DNA of 64,000 nt from UBA8941 sp963780545 (lineage in GTDB: Archaea > Thermoproteota > Bathyarchaeia > TCS64): NCBI GenBank assembly GCA_963780545.1, contig CAWACK010000026.1, forward strand, positions 72,350-136,349, given 5' to 3'. The translations under genes were made by a program, and so were the position numbers. Of the stretch, positions 61,221 through 64,000 are shown one piece after another. Position 1 is the stretch's first letter, and each line of letters opens with the position of its first letter. The notes beneath the pieces are model-generated. The model was not told the DNA's origin. It worked only from the letters and a program-made list of their open reading frames with translations, and searched no databases.

Positions 61221-62874
61221 TTATTCTTGGAAAAACTCTGTTTCTAACATTGCGCATAGCGTGTGGTAGATGGGTAAGTGTAGCTCTTGAATGAGGGGGG
61301 TACGGTTCTCGGGGGCGAGGATCGTGGAGTCGCATATGGTTTTGAGTTTGCCACCGGTGGCTCCAGTCAGGGCTATTGTGTGTAGACCGAGCGCCTTCGC
61401 GACCTTCGCAGCATTCACAACATTGGCGGAGTCTCCAGATGTGCTAATGCAGAGAAGGGTATCGTCGCTCCTCCCATAGCTATAGACTTGTTGGGCGAAG
61501 ACCATATCGGCAGCAACGTCGTTTGCGTACGCCGTAGTAGAAGGCCGCGTGCCCTGTGAGGGAAATGGCGGGTAAAGCTCCCTGAAGGTGGCTTGAAAGG
61601 TACGGCTCGTTCTCAGCGTCAACCTCTTTAATCGCTTTAGAGATCGATTCGGGCACTCTTCGCTTCTTTAGGTAGCCCTTCATGAGTTCCCCAACTATGT
61701 GCTCAGCGTCGGCGGCGCTTCCCCCGTTGCCACATATGAGAAGCTTATGATCGGCTAGATAGCTGCCTCTAATGAGTTGGAAAGCGTCCAAGATGCTTTC
61801 CCGGCAGAGCTTCAGCTCTGGGTGTCGTCGCATCAGTTCTTCGAGTTGTGTCATGACATCTGGGCGAATGACTGTGGTTGAGATTCTTCGTTGCTGCAGC
61901 CCAGTCATGGCCACTTCGAGGCTGGCGTAGAACCCCTGATCGTCGCCTAGTTGAGCGGGGACGATTCGACATGCCTCGCGGGAGAACCCAAGAGTCTCTT
62001 TGCGTATGGTCGCCTCCATACTCTCTCGGAGGAGACCTTCAGCCCTGACGAAGATACTTCCAATAACGATTGCCTCCGGGTTTAGGGTGTCTATGAGGAG
62101 AGAGAGACCCTTTCCAAGCATACGGCCTATCTCCCGGTATATTTCGGTGGCGTAGAGGTCACCCTCGTTTGCTGCTTCTGCGACGCTCTTTGCTGTCAGT
62201 GAATCTAGTCTTTCCAGGGAGGGGCAGAATGAGACTTTTTTTCCCTCTTCGAGCCACTTCTTCACACGCATCTTGGCGAGGTTGGCGATGCCACTTCCGC
62301 CGCAGAACCCTTCGAAGGAGCCCGCCTTGTTAAAGCCGATGGGGCCATCGTCGGCGAGGCGTAGGTGGCCGATCTCCCCCGCCATTCCGTTTGCGCCCTC
62401 ATAGAGCCGCCCTTCTAGGATGAGTCCGGCGCCGAATCCTGTGCCCATCGTGCAGAAGATCATGTTTCTTGTCCCCTTACCGGCTCCCAGTTTCCATTCC
62501 GCTAACGCGCAGGCCTTGGCGTCGTTCTGCAGGAAGCTAGGTACACCAAACTCGGACTCCAAGAGTTCGGTGATGTGGATATTGTCCCAGCTCGGGAGGT
62601 TTGGGGGAGAATAAACTATCCCTTTTTTTGCGTCCAGTGGGCCTCCGCATGAAACTCCTATGGCTGAGATTTCGCCGGGGTTTAGTTTGTTTGATGTGAG
62701 GATTTTGTGGATGTTCTCTTTGAATCGTTTGAAGGTTTGGTCGAATCCGAGTTCAGCTTCTGTTGGGAATCTGAGGGACGATAATATGTTCCCCTCCCCG
62801 TCCCCTAGACACACGCCGCATTTCGTGCCGCCGACATCCAGCCCCATAAAGTATTTTTCTCTCACGGTTGCCAA
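61221..62874 (-). CDS. ROK sugar kinase fused to SIS (GmhA-like) isomerase domain, frameshifted
   Basis: Residues 1 to ~300 are a ROK kinase: YFMGLDVGGTKCGVCLG (phosphate loop), FLQNDAKACALAEWKLGAG, CTMGTGFGAGLILEGRL and AGSFEGFCGGSGIA. Then about residue 320 onward is a SIS domain like phosphoheptose isomerase GmhA: LLICGNGGSAADAEHIVGEL and MKGYLKKRRVP. Near 61531-61550 the frame changes by +1, and the rest follows: TAYANDVAADMVFAQQVYSY, GRSDDTLLCISTSGDSANVV and ALTGATGGKL. A total of about 550 residues. I know GmhA and ROK as separate proteins; a fusion would couple phosphorylation and isomerisation of a sugar. The start is TTG 62874, GTG 62865 or ATG 62847. Confidence 0.85.
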
Positions 62875-63028
62875 CCTTCGAGTTCGTATTAGGATCTTGA
62901 GTGGTTGGATAGAATAAATACAATTCCAGCCTATGTAACTTGAGTATAGTATCTGTGTGTCTCTTACGGGTAGCCATTTATCTTCCCGTTTCGGATAATG
63001 GTTCTAGTTGTATGGATTGTGACTTGCG

Positions 63029-64000
63029 ATGAACGTCGATATGCACGCCCACATTTTCACGAGGGAGGCCCTAAGCAAGATCGAGAAAAAGTACAAGGCG
63101 TATGCCCCGCGTATCTTACTCGACGCAAAGGGTAGGTACATCACCATAATTAACGGCAGGTCAAGCGGGCCCGTGGAGCCAATGGAACAGTACTACGATG
63201 TCAAAAAAAGGATCAAGATGATGGATGATGAGAAGGTTGATGTTCAAGTACTCTCGGTGACACCTGGAAACTTCTGCTATGATGTTCCCCCGGAGGCTGG
63301 TTTAGCTATATCCGTGGCCCAAAATGATGCAATAGCTGATATTGTGGCTACGTACCCGGAGAGGTTCATAGGATCGGCGACGGTCCCGCTTCAAGACGCG
63401 GATATGGCTGTTGAGGAACTAGAACGGGCGGTTAGGGATTTAGGTTTCACGAGTGTCGAGATCGGCTCCAACGTCGCTGGCAGGAATCTCGACTCCATTG
63501 AGTCTCTGGCCATTCTATGAGAAGGTGCAGGAGCTGGAGATCCCTATAATCGTTCACCCGACCAGCGTCGCGGGCTCGGATAGGATGCAGAGGTACTATC
63601 TCTCCAACATCATCGGTAACCCGCTTGATACAACAATCGCCATAGGCAGCGTCATCTTCGGAGGTGTTTTGGAGAAATATAAGAGGCTCAAATTCTGCTG
63701 GGCTCACGGCGGCGGCTTCTTCCCCTATCAGATAGGGCGATTCGATCACGGCTACATCGTGCGGGCGGAGCCCAAGGTAAACATCTCGAGGCTTCCGAGC
63801 GAGTATGTGAAGACGATGTGCTTCGACACAATAACGCATAGTGTGCCTGCGTTGAGCTTCTTGATCGACTCTATGGGTAGCGACAGGGTGCTCCTTGGCA
63901 CGGATTTCCCATGGGACATGGGAGAATACGATACGGTCTCAACGATAATGGAGATGAATTCTCTGGCTACTAAGGATAAGGAGAAGGTGCTGGGAGACAA
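63029..64000 (+). CDS. Amidohydrolase-2 family (ACMSD-like) protein, frameshifted and cut by window end
   Basis: A TIM-barrel metal enzyme of the ACMSD/o-pyrocatechuate decarboxylase type. The HxH pair is in NVDMHAHIFT (H6, H8). Near 63500-63507 (GAGTCTCTGGCC) a +1 change is needed; then follow PFYEKVQELEIPIIVHPTS (metal His), FCWAHGGGFFPYQIGRFDHG and LLGTDFPWDMGEYD (catalytic Asp). Removing one base gives I-E-L-W-P-F-Y-E. The C-terminus lies beyond the window. Members decarboxylate or hydrolyse small carboxylates; the substrate is open. Confidence 0.82.

Overview
The window reads as archaeal chromosome. GatD/GatE amidotransferase, Nop5 and fibrillarin, Alba, archaeal HMG-CoA synthase with its DUF35 partner, inositol-1-phosphate synthase, archaeal-type GlyRS and four-subunit-type pyruvate:ferredoxin oxidoreductase are all archaeal. 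Ribosomal protein S30e plus two ESCRT-III (CdvB-type) proteins and a Vps4/CdvC ATPase point to the TACK group (Thermoproteota in the broad sense, for example Bathyarchaeia- or Aigarchaeota-like lineages) rather than Euryarchaeota. That placement is inference; there is no rRNA gene here. TTG and GTG starts are common, several genes have Shine-Dalgarno sequences, and others look leaderless with a TATA-like box about 25 bases upstream. I found no tRNA, rRNA, CRISPR array or insertion sequence.

Layout. 0-1.4 kb: winged-helix proteins and a palindromic operator-like site. 1.4-11.4 kb: information processing and nucleotide genes (gatE, gatD, elp3, an easily missed rps30e, pyrK, pyrD, nop5, alba, flpA, rnhB). 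11.6-20.5 kb: an M81 peptidase, ogt, maf, a ferredoxin, a 2-hydroxyacid dehydrogenase, a CBS protein with a hibernation-factor-like tail, alanine dehydrogenase-like, GPN GTPase, ino1, rimI. 20.5-26.1 kb: a membrane flippase-like protein, a Gfo/Idh oxidoreductase, DUF362 and the HMG-CoA synthase/thiolase/DUF35 set. 26-32 kb: fumarase/aspartase, glyS, CinA-like, a beta-propeller, a ferritin-like protein. 32-48 kb: a catabolic region (altronate dehydratase subunits, DHDPS-type aldolase, LarA racemase, sugar isomerase-like, amidohydrolase, SDR, EamA transporter, enolase-superfamily dehydratase) with pyruvate:ferredoxin oxidoreductase. 48-54.8 kb: gpmI, pyrG, formyltransferase, mtnP, MFS. 55-58.5 kb: the ESCRT/Cdv cluster. 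58.5-64 kb: PHP protein, tRNA methylthiotransferase, a ROK-SIS fusion, an amidohydrolase cut by the window end.

Themes. Sugar acids could be dehydrated and cleaved to pyruvate, then oxidised by pyruvate:ferredoxin oxidoreductase to acetyl-CoA, which feeds the mevalonate pathway for ether lipids; ino1 supplies inositol head groups. The most surprising single gene is the thiolase beside HMG-CoA synthase: its nucleophilic Cys and two active-site His positions are replaced (Q83, T278, N328), while HMG-CoA synthase keeps its catalytic residues.

Seven otherwise good genes each need exactly one +1 frame change to be read in full, on both strands, and none needs a -1 change. This fits insertion-type consensus errors best, but recoding is not excluded. 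Two genes (a GNAT acetyltransferase and an adenosine deaminase) are true remnants with internal losses. Small genes are easy to miss here; several candidates under 60 codons are listed with graded confidence.
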